Source of the DNA: JAJDAH01 sp964487605
Lineage (GTDB): Bacteria; Myxococcota_A; Polyangia; Polyangiales; Polyangiaceae
DNA: 64,000 nucleotides
Reading direction: 5' to 3'
NCBI GenBank assembly: GCA_964487605.1
Contig: CAZARU010000023.1
Location: forward strand, 1-64,000
In this document: one piece after another, positions 16,817 through 25,444 of the stretch
How the letters are laid out: every line of letters starts with the position of its first letter
Numbering within the stretch: the stretch's first letter is position 1
Position numbers and translations under genes: made by a program
Notes under the pieces: generated by a model
Told to the model about the DNA's origin: nothing
What the model saw: only the letters and a program-made list of their open reading frames with translations
The model's database searches: none

Positions 16817-17068
16817 TCAACCGCTGGAAGCGTCCTCGAGCGCGCGTTCGCGATCGCGAACCTCGAGGCGGTAACGACTGTTGACCGTCTCGATGTAGAA
16901 AACGTCCTTGGCGGCGAGACGCAGGACGCGCTTGACCGGCGTCGTCACGTACTCGTGCATCCCATCGGAAAACTCGATCACCACCACGGAACCCTTCCGG
17001 GGCGCCCGCACCAACCGTCCTGCGACGGCGCGCGAGCCGCGACCGAGCTTTCGAAGCACGACCTGCAC
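16817..17068 (-). CDS. Small hypothetical protein (83 aa)
   Basis: Probable product of 83 residues from a GTG at 17068, with TAGGA eight bases upstream. A second GTG six residues-equivalent downstream is less well placed. The sequence is basic at its N terminus (LRKLGRGSRAVAGRLVRAP), then has strand-like segments GSVVVIEFSDGMHEYVTT and DVFYIETVNSRYRLEVRD, so a small beta-rich fold of the SH3 or S1-like size is likely. I do not recognise it. The two small genes 16817 and 16551 run in the same direction and may be co-transcribed. Confidence 0.62.
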   Translation of the reverse strand: MQVVLRKLGRGSRAVAGRLVRAPRKGSVVVIEFSDGMHEYVTTPVKRVLRLAAKDVFYIETVNSRYRLEVRDRERALEDASSG

Positions 17069-17198
17069 GAGAGCAATCCTAGCAAGATCGGGGGACCCGT
17101 CTACCCCGGAAGCGGGTCGCTCCCACCCGGCCCTCGGCGGGTGGTGCGCCCGGTGCCCACACCACACCACGTCGGCGCACCTTCGGGCGGCGGGCACG

Positions 17199-18158
17199 TC
17201 AAAAAGACAGCGCTGCCGCGACCCTGAACATCCCCCCTCGGACCGCCAGTTCGCCGAGGTCGAGCGCGGCCAGCCGCGCGGGCGCTCCGCCGCCCTCGGG
17301 CTCGAGCGCGAGGTCCACGGGCACGGACCAGCCGTAGCCACCCTCTGCGATGAGCCAGAAGCGAGGCTGGCGCGACGCGCCGGTTGCCTGTCCGATCACC
17401 TCCAGGGCGAGGCCGGCGGAGGCGTCGAGTCCGAAGACCCACTCGTGCGCCTCGAGCGAAGCCCCCGTCGCGTCGTCGGCGAGGATGGCCTGCGCGTTCA
17501 GCAACGCAGGAACCACACGACCGAACGCGAAGAGGCGTCGCGCAGCGTGATACCGCACCTCGGGGCCCACTGCGACGCGATGAACCGAGAGTGTGGTCTG
17601 CTGATCCCGGATCGAGTCCTCCCGCGCGCCGAAGTCCCACAGGCCCGCCGCGAAGAGCGACCAGTCGTTCACGGCGATCACCGTCCGTCCGACGCCGACG
17701 CTCGACTGAACCAGGACGTCATCGTCGGCAAACGGGTCGAAACCCGGGCCACCGATGAACGCGGTACGGACACCGAGAACTCCCATCCAGTGCGACTGGT
17801 GCGTCCCCATCCTGCCGTCGTCGGGCGGCTCCGGCGGCCCCGCGTCGGCTGGAACCGGCGCGCCCGCCGGGAGGGGACCGTGAGCGTAGGGTGGGGGCAT
17901 CATCACCGGCGCGGGCGCGAGCGGCGGGGGCAGCTGCGGGGGCGCGGGCGGCGAGGCGCCCTCGTCCTCGAGCGTCACGGCGGGCGCGTCGGGTTCCACT
18001 GCGGCGGGGGGACCGGGCGGCTCGCCAGGATCCGCTGACGGCGGCGCCGGGACGGGCGCGGCGGGCTCCGGCACCGGACGTCCGGGCGCCGGCTGGGCGG
18101 CCGCAGCGCCGGCGCCGAGCGCAACCAGGAGGAAGCCACCGAAGCGAATCGCGGTCAT
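17199..18158 (-). CDS. Predicted outer-membrane protein with Pro-rich N-terminal linker (319 aa)
   Basis: A signal peptide (about 1-21, ending AAAAQ) is followed by about 90 residues rich in Pro, Ala and acidic residues. The rest (about 115-319) has alternating strands such as SSVGVGRTVIAVNDWSLFAA, VGPEVRYHAARRLFAFG and RFWLIAEGGYGWSV, and ends in Phe (RVAAALSF), consistent with an outer-membrane barrel of 8-10 strands. The ATG overlaps the stop of the upstream lipoprotein gene by four bases. It is the last gene of a four-gene operon whose other members are propeller-like lipoproteins, so it may anchor or partner them at the outer membrane. Confidence 0.75.
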   Translation of the reverse strand: MTAIRFGGFLLVALGAGAAAAQPAPGRPVPEPAAPVPAPPSADPGEPPGPPAAVEPDAPAVTLEDEGASPPAPPQLPPPLAPAPVMMPPPYAHGPLPAGAPVPADAGPPEPPDDGRMGTHQSHWMGVLGVRTAFIGGPGFDPFADDDVLVQSSVGVGRTVIAVNDWSLFAAGLWDFGAREDSIRDQQTTLSVHRVAVGPEVRYHAARRLFAFGRVVPALLNAQAILADDATGASLEAHEWVFGLDASAGLALEVIGQATGASRQPRFWLIAEGGYGWSVPVDLALEPEGGGAPARLAALDLGELAVRGGMFRVAAALSF

Positions 18159-19750
18159 CGCAGGCCTCCGAGCAGGATGCCGGTGTGAAAGGTGGTGTCG
18201 GCGGTGTCCGGCTCGAGCGCGTCGAGGACGGTGACCCCCACCGTTCCGCTGGAGTGGACGGCGACGGCCGCCCTGCCGCCATCGCGCCCCTCGATGTCGT
18301 GGACCGCGATGATGTCCCGCTCTATTTCGAGGGAACGCGGGTGCAGCGTGTCGAGATCGACGCTGGCGAAGCGGCGCGTGCCGGTGCGAACGGCCCACGC
18401 GCGACCGCCGTCGGGAGCGACGCCGACGTCGAAGTTCGCCGCCTCGGTGAGCATGGGGAAGGCGGTGCGGTTCTCGAGGTCGAGGACGTAGAATTCGGTG
18501 GCGCTCGCGTTGACCAGGAGCTTGCGCTTCTGGTTCGCGGCTCCGGGCACGTCGCGGACCTCGCGCACCTGCATGCCGATGTTGCTGGCCTCTACCGAGC
18601 GGAACGGCTTGCCTGCCGTCCTGCCGAGCGCCCAGTAGGCAATGCCGTCCTCGACGGTAGCGTCCCAGAGGAGGGCCACGTCGGAGGCGCCCCCCGTGGC
18701 GCCGACCTCCTCGGTGACGCGCGCGAGCCGAGCATAGGGACCGGGAAGGTCGATGAAGTCCGTGACGATCGTGGAGGGGTCGATGAGCGCCGCCTTGCGC
18801 TGCGACGGGACCAGCGCCGCGAGGCGAAGTCCACCGTCCGTCATGACGAAGTCGATGGATGTCGGCTGGGCGTTCACGTCCGCCGCGTTGACGTTGATCT
18901 TGAAGTCCTTGCCCGGATCCGCAGGCGGACCCAGCTCGAGCAGGACCACGTTCGAATCGTTCGCCAGCCGGATGGCGATCTTGGCGTCCGTCGCATCGTC
19001 GGGATCGCCGTCGTGGAAGGCGACCTCCGCGGGGCGCGCCGCCGCGCCCGTCGACGTCTTCGGGAGGATGATCGTCACCGGATCACGCTCCAGATGCGCG
19101 AGATCGAGCAGGTGCACGTCCTGCTCCGTCTCGATGAGGAGGAAGCGGCGTGGCGGGCCGCTGGGGACGGCCAGCTCCGACGTGTAGGTCAGCCGCTGAG
19201 GGCGACCTCCGAAGCTGCGGATCGTCTTGGTGACGGGCGCCGCCCCGCCTTGCGACAGATCGATGAGGATGAGCTCGTTCGGGTTGACGACCACGCCGCC
19301 GGAGTCGAAGACCGTGATCCACCGACCCAGCGGATCGACCGCGAGGCCGGTGAGCGGATCCGTGAGCGGATACCGCTCGATGGCGCTCGGGTTCGTCGTG
19401 CCACCCAGCACCGTCAGCGAAGGAAGCTCGTCCTTCGGGTGGCGCCGCGGCTGCACTCCGGACGACAGCACGAACAGCCGCTCGAGGTCGGGCGACGTGG
19501 CCGTGGCCGCGACGTTCTCCCCGACGTCGAACGCTTCGAGACCGATGCCGTGATTGGACCGGGCGGTGAGCATCACGACACGGCTCAGGACCGGGTCGAG
19601 CACGGCCACCGCCCCCGCCAGGCCCACGGTGGTGACGGGATGGTCGACCCGCGCGTCGAAGGCTTCCGGTCGATCGCCGCAGCCGGCCAGCAGCAGCGCA
19701 GCGACGGGGACCGCGAGGGTCGCCCAGGGGGTCGTCGTCTTGGTTCTCAT
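18155..19750 (-). CDS. Propeller-like lipoprotein, third member of the operon (531 aa)
   Basis: Lipoprotein signal with LLAGC and Cys24. The mature chain is built of repeated strand blocks of the seven-bladed propeller kind, for example GLAVDPLGRWITVFDSGG, DLSQGG, RRFLLIETEQDVHLLDL, KLLVNASATEFYVLDL and DVGVAPDGGRAWAVRTG. Unlike its two neighbours it lacks the Gly-rich spacer after the Cys. It overlaps the genes on both sides by four bases (ATGA), so stoichiometric translation is likely. No catalytic motif is visible; such propellers usually mediate binding. Confidence 0.78.
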   Translation of the reverse strand: MRTKTTTPWATLAVPVAALLLAGCGDRPEAFDARVDHPVTTVGLAGAVAVLDPVLSRVVMLTARSNHGIGLEAFDVGENVAATATSPDLERLFVLSSGVQPRRHPKDELPSLTVLGGTTNPSAIERYPLTDPLTGLAVDPLGRWITVFDSGGVVVNPNELILIDLSQGGAAPVTKTIRSFGGRPQRLTYTSELAVPSGPPRRFLLIETEQDVHLLDLAHLERDPVTIILPKTSTGAAARPAEVAFHDGDPDDATDAKIAIRLANDSNVVLLELGPPADPGKDFKINVNAADVNAQPTSIDFVMTDGGLRLAALVPSQRKAALIDPSTIVTDFIDLPGPYARLARVTEEVGATGGASDVALLWDATVEDGIAYWALGRTAGKPFRSVEASNIGMQVREVRDVPGAANQKRKLLVNASATEFYVLDLENRTAFPMLTEAANFDVGVAPDGGRAWAVRTGTRRFASVDLDTLHPRSLEIERDIIAVHDIEGRDGGRAAVAVHSSGTVGVTVLDALEPDTADTTFHTGILLGGLR

Positions 19751-21354
19751 TCGATCACCTTCGATCCCAGCTCGAATCCGGTCAGGGTGCGCACCTCGCC
19801 GGAGGCGAAGTCGAGGAAGGTGATGCGCCCCTCGGGATGGAGCTGCGACACGTAGCCCTTGCCCGCGGCGGGCACGATGCCCGTAGCGAGCGGCGCGCTC
19901 GCCAGCGGCACGTAGTCGATCTGAAGGGACGGGAGCGCCACCACGTGAACGCCGAAGCTCCGGCGCAGATCTTCACGAACCGTGACGAGCGCGCGATCCG
20001 AGTGCGGGCCGGGCGCGAGCGCGACGGCCTGGGGCGGCGCGTCGGTTCCGACGATCTTCGGTGAGCGCGCGGGCGCCGTGGGGATCACGCTGAAGGCTCC
20101 CAGCTTCGCGGACGATCCGGGCTGCTGCAGCGCCACGGCGTGCGCGCCGTCGTCGGCGACGAACACCGCGAGAACGGGCGTCTTCACCGTCACCGTGCGA
20201 TGCGCGACCCAGCGACGCTCGTCGGAGAGCTCGACGATGGTCACGTGGTCCGTGGGCAGTGCGTTCGTGTAGAGGAGCGCCACGTCCGCTCCGGCGCCCA
20301 GGGTCACGCTGCCGAACGGCTCGTCGCCAATCCGCACCGTCTCGATGACGGACGCATCGGTCATCGCCTCGGGGAGCGGGAGCACGACGACCTCGGACCG
20401 CTCGCGAACGACCGCGATGGCGAGGTCCCCCGCCGCGCTCACGTCGAGATCCGTGACGAAGCCACCCAGGGTGACGGCCGTGCGCTCACCCGTCCCGAGA
20501 TCGACGAAGGCCACGTCGGCGCTGCCGTCGCGGCGCACCACGGCGATGCCCTCGGGGAGCAGGGTGACGTCCCGCGAGGCGGGGCTCTCCAGCGGGTCCT
20601 CGGACACCTCGACGAGGGCCTCGACGCGAGGTCCCGCGTCCCCCAGCGCGAGCACGCTGACACCGGGCTCGGTCACGGCGAAGATGCGCTCACCGTCGGC
20701 AGAGAACGCGACCTTCGTGGGCCGGTAGCCGACCGAGAGCCGCTGCGCGAATCCTTCGGCGGAGTCGAGATCGATCACCGTGACGTCCTGGAAACCGTCC
20801 GTGGGGTCGGGGTTCTCCACCCTGCGCGCGTCGGTCCACGCCACCGCCCAGCGGCCCGACGGTCCGATGGACCACGCGTTGGCGCCACCGTGCGTCTCGA
20901 ACGTGCGGCTCTGCACGGCGCCGTCACCGTCGACGCGGAACAGCGTCGCGTCGTGGCTGGACACGTTGAGCACGACCGCGACGTTGGCGCCGCCTGCTCG
21001 GTCGTCCGAGACGGCGGCGACGTGCGTCGGCTCGAAGCCCGCCTCGAGCGTCTGCACCTCGAAGGTGACCGCGTCGATGAGGGCCACCTGCCCGCTCTCC
21101 GGGTTCGCGGACCAGACGTACTTGCCCGTGGTCACCGGCGCGAGGAACGTGGCCTCGAGCTCCTGCTCCGGCGGCGGCCCGCCGCCCGTGCCGCCGGCTC
21201 CTCCCACACCCGGCACGCCCGCCGCATCACTCAGGGACCCTCCACCGCCGGGGGCAAAGCCCTTGCCGCCGCCGCTGGCGTCCGACGACCCGCACCGAAA
21301 GAGGGCGAGGACGAGCGGCGCGAGCAGGCTGATTCGAAGGAGCAGGCGCCGCAT
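19747..21354 (-). CDS. Propeller-like lipoprotein with Gly-rich spacer, paralogue of the adjacent upstream gene (535 aa)
   Basis: Lipoprotein signal ending ALFRC with Cys21, then a Gly/Ala/Ser-rich spacer of about 45 residues. The body (about 70-535) repeats YVTN/WD-like blades: YVWSANPESGQVALID, NVSSHDATLFRVDGDG, VGYRPTKVAFSADG, VFAVTEPGVSV-type strands and the closing HPEGRITFLDFASGEVR. The same landmarks occur in the same order in the upstream gene, showing a tandem duplication. It starts three bases after that gene's stop and overlaps the next start by four bases. Confidence 0.82.
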   Translation of the reverse strand: MRRLLLRISLLAPLVLALFRCGSSDASGGGKGFAPGGGGSLSDAAGVPGVGGAGGTGGGPPPEQELEATFLAPVTTGKYVWSANPESGQVALIDAVTFEVQTLEAGFEPTHVAAVSDDRAGGANVAVVLNVSSHDATLFRVDGDGAVQSRTFETHGGANAWSIGPSGRWAVAWTDARRVENPDPTDGFQDVTVIDLDSAEGFAQRLSVGYRPTKVAFSADGERIFAVTEPGVSVLALGDAGPRVEALVEVSEDPLESPASRDVTLLPEGIAVVRRDGSADVAFVDLGTGERTAVTLGGFVTDLDVSAAGDLAIAVVRERSEVVVLPLPEAMTDASVIETVRIGDEPFGSVTLGAGADVALLYTNALPTDHVTIVELSDERRWVAHRTVTVKTPVLAVFVADDGAHAVALQQPGSSAKLGAFSVIPTAPARSPKIVGTDAPPQAVALAPGPHSDRALVTVREDLRRSFGVHVVALPSLQIDYVPLASAPLATGIVPAAGKGYVSQLHPEGRITFLDFASGEVRTLTGFELGSKVIE

Positions 21355-21357
21355 GGT

Positions 21358-22962
21358 TCAGGTTCCGTCCACGACCTTCGCGTCCAGCTCGAAGCCGGTC
21401 AGCGTCCGCACCTTCCCGTCGTCCAGATCGATGAACGTGAGGCGCCCCTCCGGGTGCTGCTGCGCGACGAACGCTCGACGCGCACTCGCGACGATGCCCG
21501 ACGCGATGGGCGGGCTGGAGAGCTCGATGCGGTCCACGCGCAGATCCGGCAGACCCACCAGGTACGCCTCGAACACGCCGCGTCGATCGTCCCGCGTGGT
21601 GACGACGGCGCGATCGGACGTCGGGGACAGCGCGACCCCGAAGGGCGGGGCGTCGGTTCCCTGGATCTTGGGGGGGAGCAGCGCCGTCACCGGGAACACG
21701 CTGAACGCGCCCGGGCGCTGGCTGCCCGCGCCGGGATGCAGCAGCGCGACGGCGTGGCGAGCATCCGGCGTCGGAAACACGGCATTCACGGGCGCCTTGA
21801 GCGCGAGGGTGCGGTGGTCGAGGAACGTCTCGCCGATCGCCGTCTTGATGGCGGTGAGGCGATCGTTCGGCTCGGCGTTGGTGAAGACGAGCGCAGTCTC
21901 GCCGCCGGAGGAGAGCACGACGCTCCCGAAGCGCTCGCCATCGATGCCCTTGGTGCTCACGACGGAGGGGTCGTCGAGGATCGCGGGGACGCGGATCACC
22001 GCCACGCCGGACGACGTCTCGGTCCGGAACGCTGCGACCGCCACCTGGCCGTCTTCGCTGAGATCGAGATCCGTTACGATGCCCGCGATGGGCACGTGGA
22101 CGATCGCGCCATCTTCGAGGGTTACGACGTCGATCTCGCTGCGATTCGTGCGGCGCACGAGGGCCAGGGCGCCATCCGGCGTCAGCGCGACGTCGCGCGA
22201 CGCCGGGTCGTCGAACACGTCGTCACTCAGCGCGACGTCCCGATGGACGGAGGGTGCGTCCCCCAGGTCGATCACGGTCACGCCCGGCTCGGTGACCGCG
22301 AGGACGCGATCCTCCGCCGCGTCGAACACGACTTGCGTCGGGCGATAGCCGACGGTGAGCCGCGTCGCGCCCGGGGGCGTCTCGCTCGTGTCGATGACGG
22401 TGATGTCCTGAAAGCCCTCCGTCGCGTCGGGGTTCGCGACACCGGCGGCGTCGCTCCACGCGACCATCCAGCGTCCGGAGCGGCTCACGCTCCAGGCGTT
22501 GGCGCCCCGGTGAATCGCCACGGTCTCGACGGTCACGGCATCCCCCACGTCGGTGAGCAGCGTCGCGTCGTGGCTCGAGGCGTTGATGACCGCCACGCGA
22601 TCCGCCGAGGCGTCGCCCGCGAGGGGTACCGCCGTCAGGTGGGTGGGCGCCGCACCCGCCTCGATGGTGCGCACGGAGAGCGACTGAGCGTCGACGATCG
22701 CGATGCGGCCGCTGTCGGGGTTCGCCGTCCACACGAAGCGACCCGTCGCGACCGGGGCGCGGAACGAGCCTTCACGCTCCGTCTCGGGCGGCGGAGTTCC
22801 CGTCGTCCCTCCCGCACCGAAGGACCCGCCGTCGAGCGAGCCGCCGCCGAACCCGTCGTCCCCGGCGCGCGCACCGAACTCGGCCTGACCCCCGGCCGCG
22901 CAGCGAGCGACCGCACCCGCGACGAGCAGGAGCAGCGCCACCGACGATCCGCGCGAACTCAC
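21358..22962 (-). CDS. Propeller-like lipoprotein with Gly-rich spacer, first of tandem pair (534 aa)
   Basis: The start is the GTG at 22962, which has GGGAGG nine bases upstream and gives a proper signal MSSRGSSVALLLLVAGAVAR with Cys21; a longer reading frame upstream lacks coding character. A Gly/Thr-rich spacer precedes the propeller. Landmarks shared with the downstream paralogue include FVWTANPDSGRIAIVDA, NASSHDATLL, VGYRPTQVVFD and HPEGRLTFIDLDDGKVR. It heads the four-gene operon. Outer-membrane surface exposure is likely from the signal and from family habits, not shown by sequence alone. Confidence 0.82.
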   Translation of the reverse strand: MSSRGSSVALLLLVAGAVARCAAGGQAEFGARAGDDGFGGGSLDGGSFGAGGTTGTPPPETEREGSFRAPVATGRFVWTANPDSGRIAIVDAQSLSVRTIEAGAAPTHLTAVPLAGDASADRVAVINASSHDATLLTDVGDAVTVETVAIHRGANAWSVSRSGRWMVAWSDAAGVANPDATEGFQDITVIDTSETPPGATRLTVGYRPTQVVFDAAEDRVLAVTEPGVTVIDLGDAPSVHRDVALSDDVFDDPASRDVALTPDGALALVRRTNRSEIDVVTLEDGAIVHVPIAGIVTDLDLSEDGQVAVAAFRTETSSGVAVIRVPAILDDPSVVSTKGIDGERFGSVVLSSGGETALVFTNAEPNDRLTAIKTAIGETFLDHRTLALKAPVNAVFPTPDARHAVALLHPGAGSQRPGAFSVFPVTALLPPKIQGTDAPPFGVALSPTSDRAVVTTRDDRRGVFEAYLVGLPDLRVDRIELSSPPIASGIVASARRAFVAQQHPEGRLTFIDLDDGKVRTLTGFELDAKVVDGT

Positions 22963-23119
22963 TTGACCGAGCCTCCCAGGATCCGAGCTTCGGCTGCAAG
23001 GTCCGCGCCACTGGCAGCGTGGCGCAGGGCTCGGCAGCGACGAGGGCGAATGCCGCCGCGCCTCACCCCGCACGTGGCGCAATGCGCGACATTCGTGTCA
23101 CGCGGCCCGCGGTGGGCGC

Positions 23120-24352
23120 CTACGGGGCGGTGACCCCGGCCCGACCCTGCTTCGCGAAGTACGCGCGCAGCACGTCGCGGGCCAGGACGGGACCCTTGAT
23201 GCGCCAGAGCGGCGTGTTCACGACGAGTGCGGCGATGGCCACCTCGGGCTTGTCGGCGGGGGCGAAGCCGACGAACCACGTGTAGTGCCGGTTCTCCTTG
23301 TGCCGGGTGAGCGTTCCGGTCTTGCCGGCGATGGCCATGGCGGGAATGAACCCCCGACCCTTCGCGTCGTGAAAGGTCTTGTAGCCGGAGCCGTTGGCCA
23401 CGGTTTCCACCATCATCCGAGTCACTTCCCTCGCGGTCTCCGGCTTGATGGCGCGGCGGAGCACCACGGGCCCCCCTTCGTCCTCCCAGACGACGTCCTC
23501 GCCGTCGAACACCTTGCGCACGATGCGAGGGGCGAGCGCGACGCCGCCGTTGGCGACCGCCTGGGCGATGCTCGCCGCAAGCAGCGGGGAAAGGCTCGTG
23601 TGCCAGAACCCGGCGGCCGCACGCGCGAACTCCAGCGGATCCTGCGGAATGTCGATCTGGGAGGGCTCGTTCTCGACGACGAAGGGCACGGGCGCCCCGA
23701 AGCCGAACGCGCCGCCCACCTCGGTCAGGTCCTCGGGCGTCAGGTGCTTCTGCGCGAGTCGCCCGAACACGACGTTGATGCTCCGCCCCATCGCCATGCC
23801 GAGCGTCGCGCACCACTTGTCGCGCCGCGCGTCCTGCTCGAGCTCGTCGGGCATGATGCGACTCTTGCCGCCGTGGTAGCACTGCTCGGTCTTCGCGGAG
23901 AGATCCGCCTTCTCGACGAACGCCGCTCCGGAGACGACCTTGAAGATGCTGGCCGCCGGCGGCTCGGCCCGAGCGTTCACGTCGAAGGGCTCGCCGTCGT
24001 TCACGTGGCTGGCGTACGCGAGCAGCTCGCCCGTCTTCACGTCCATCATCACGACGCCCGCCTCGGGGACGCGGTACTTGCGCATCGCCGTTCGGGCCGC
24101 GCGCTGAACGACCGGATCGAGCGTCAGCTCAGCCAGGCGTCCGCCGTCGAGCGGCGCGACGACGCGGCGGGGACGCAGCTTGACGCGCGTCAGATCGATG
24201 CCGCTCACCGGAGGGGCCTTCTTGGCCTCCCTCTGCGAGGCCAGCTTGCGCAAGGGGTTCTCGATCGAGACGCTCCCGCGCACCACGGGGACGAGCGCGA
24301 CGATGATCCCGAGGGCGGCCCCGAGTCCCACGATGCGGCTCCAGCGCCTCAT
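23120..24352 (-). CDS. Penicillin-binding transpeptidase-domain protein without glycosyltransferase
   Basis: Inner-membrane-anchored peptidoglycan transpeptidase of 410 residues. One N-terminal membrane helix (about 7-25) is followed by a short linker and the transpeptidase domain. The three active-site motifs are intact: SIFK with Ser135 and Lys138, SIN at 191-193, and KTG at 344-346. There is no glycosyltransferase domain or PASTA module, so it resembles a monofunctional enzyme or a trimmed class A domain. It lies 79 bases downstream of a Cys-rich lipoprotein gene on the same strand. Whether it acts at the septum or side wall is unknown; ftsEX-envC is 12 kb away. Confidence 0.9.
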   Translation of the reverse strand: MRRWSRIVGLGAALGIIVALVPVVRGSVSIENPLRKLASQREAKKAPPVSGIDLTRVKLRPRRVVAPLDGGRLAELTLDPVVQRAARTAMRKYRVPEAGVVMMDVKTGELLAYASHVNDGEPFDVNARAEPPAASIFKVVSGAAFVEKADLSAKTEQCYHGGKSRIMPDELEQDARRDKWCATLGMAMGRSINVVFGRLAQKHLTPEDLTEVGGAFGFGAPVPFVVENEPSQIDIPQDPLEFARAAAGFWHTSLSPLLAASIAQAVANGGVALAPRIVRKVFDGEDVVWEDEGGPVVLRRAIKPETAREVTRMMVETVANGSGYKTFHDAKGRGFIPAMAIAGKTGTLTRHKENRHYTWFVGFAPADKPEVAIAALVVNTPLWRIKGPVLARDVLRAYFAKQGRAGVTAP

Positions 24353-24431
24353 GCTCGCGTCGAGTTACCGAGCGAAGGCCCAAACGGCCAAGAACGTGGG
24401 AGCTCCCCGGCGCGAGGTTATGGAAGCGAGC

Positions 24432-25316
24432 TCAGGGCGCGATGCACACGCCGTACTGCGTCCCGTCCTGCGTGGGCGACGTCGTGAGCGGCGTGCAGAT
24501 CTCGTTCGTCGTCGTGTCGCAGTCCGTCGCCATGCCGATGCGGCACCACTTCAGGCAGTCCTCCGCCATCGTGTTCGGGTTCCCGACGCAGAGGTAGCCG
24601 GGCGCGCAGGACGACGCGTTGCCCCCGGAGCAAGCTCCGGGTCCCTTCCCCGTGCCCGCGGTGATGCACTCGGTGACCGCGTCGAGAAAGAGACACGACA
24701 TGCCCGGGCCGCACACGTCGCCCGGGGCGACCGGATTGCATCCCGCCGTGCAGGCCTTCGATCCCGGGACGGTCACCTCCATGCCGGAGACCACCGCCCG
24801 GATCGGCTGGCACTGGCTCAGCGCCCCCAGACAGTCCGACGCTTCGTTGCACAGCGGCTTGCACCCACCGAAGAGGCACAGGGAGCCGGCCGCGCAGTGG
24901 ATGTTCAGGAACGGTGCGCACGACTGGAACGGCAGGGCGTTGCCGTCCCGGACGCACTGCGTGCGGCCCGCCTTGAGATCGATGATCTCGCACTTGTCGC
25001 CCACGCCGCAGCCGCACTGCGGCAGCGCTCCGCAGGTCCCCTCGGGCGTCGGCGGATCACACCGGGGCGCATCGAACGACCCCTCGAGGAACCCGCCGCC
25101 ACCGGTGCCGCCCGAGGCGTCGGAAGCCGGCGCATCGGTTCCGACGTCGGGGCTTCCGACGTCGGGGGCCGCGTCCACGCCGCCGGACCCCGAGGCACCG
25201 CCGGGGCCTCCGCCGGTGCCCGCACCGCCCTCGGCACCCGCCGGGGAGGCCGTGCCGGACGAGCAGCCCAGCGCGAGAATGCAGGCGAGAAGGCGGGCAG
25301 CAAGTGTCGGCGTCAT
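24432..25316 (-). CDS. Cys-rich lipoprotein with Gly-rich spacer (294 aa)
   Basis: Lipoprotein signal MTPTLAARLLACILALGC with Cys18, then a Gly/Ala/Asp/Ser spacer of about 65 residues. The mature domain (about 85-294) contains more than twenty Cys in patterns such as CGALPQCGCGVGDKC, CAAGSLCLFGGCKPLC and CGPGMSCLFLDAVTEC, consistent with many small disulfide-bonded knots, a layout common in myxobacterial secreted proteins. The ATG at 25316 is preferred to an upstream GTG because it directly precedes the signal peptide. It is divergent from the Gly-rich lipoprotein gene. Function unknown. Confidence 0.8.
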   Translation of the reverse strand: MTPTLAARLLACILALGCSSGTASPAGAEGGAGTGGGPGGASGSGGVDAAPDVGSPDVGTDAPASDASGGTGGGGFLEGSFDAPRCDPPTPEGTCGALPQCGCGVGDKCEIIDLKAGRTQCVRDGNALPFQSCAPFLNIHCAAGSLCLFGGCKPLCNEASDCLGALSQCQPIRAVVSGMEVTVPGSKACTAGCNPVAPGDVCGPGMSCLFLDAVTECITAGTGKGPGACSGGNASSCAPGYLCVGNPNTMAEDCLKWCRIGMATDCDTTTNEICTPLTTSPTQDGTQYGVCIAP

Positions 25317-25347
25317 CGGGAGCGCAAGCACGCGAAGGGCTGGTGGG

Positions 25348-25353
25348 AGTCTA
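25348..25353 (-). promoter_or_regulatory. Possible -10 element (TAGACT) upstream of the Cys-rich lipoprotein
   Basis: On the minus strand TAGACT lies about 31 bases before the ATG at 25316 in the divergent intergenic region. No convincing -35 is visible, so this is a weak candidate. Confidence 0.25.
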
Positions 25354-25444
25354 GTCGGTGCCGGTGGGCGGCGCGAGCGGGGAGGGCCGCTGCTTGATCT
25401 CGGAGCCGAATCAGCGAAGGCTTCCGGCTGACGAGGGCCAATCG

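Noticed and set aside
20140..23133. Open frame of about 1000 codons opposite the propeller lipoprotein genes
   Set aside because: The opposite strand encodes two paralogous lipoproteins with signals and repeats; this frame is compositionally skewed and has no domain.
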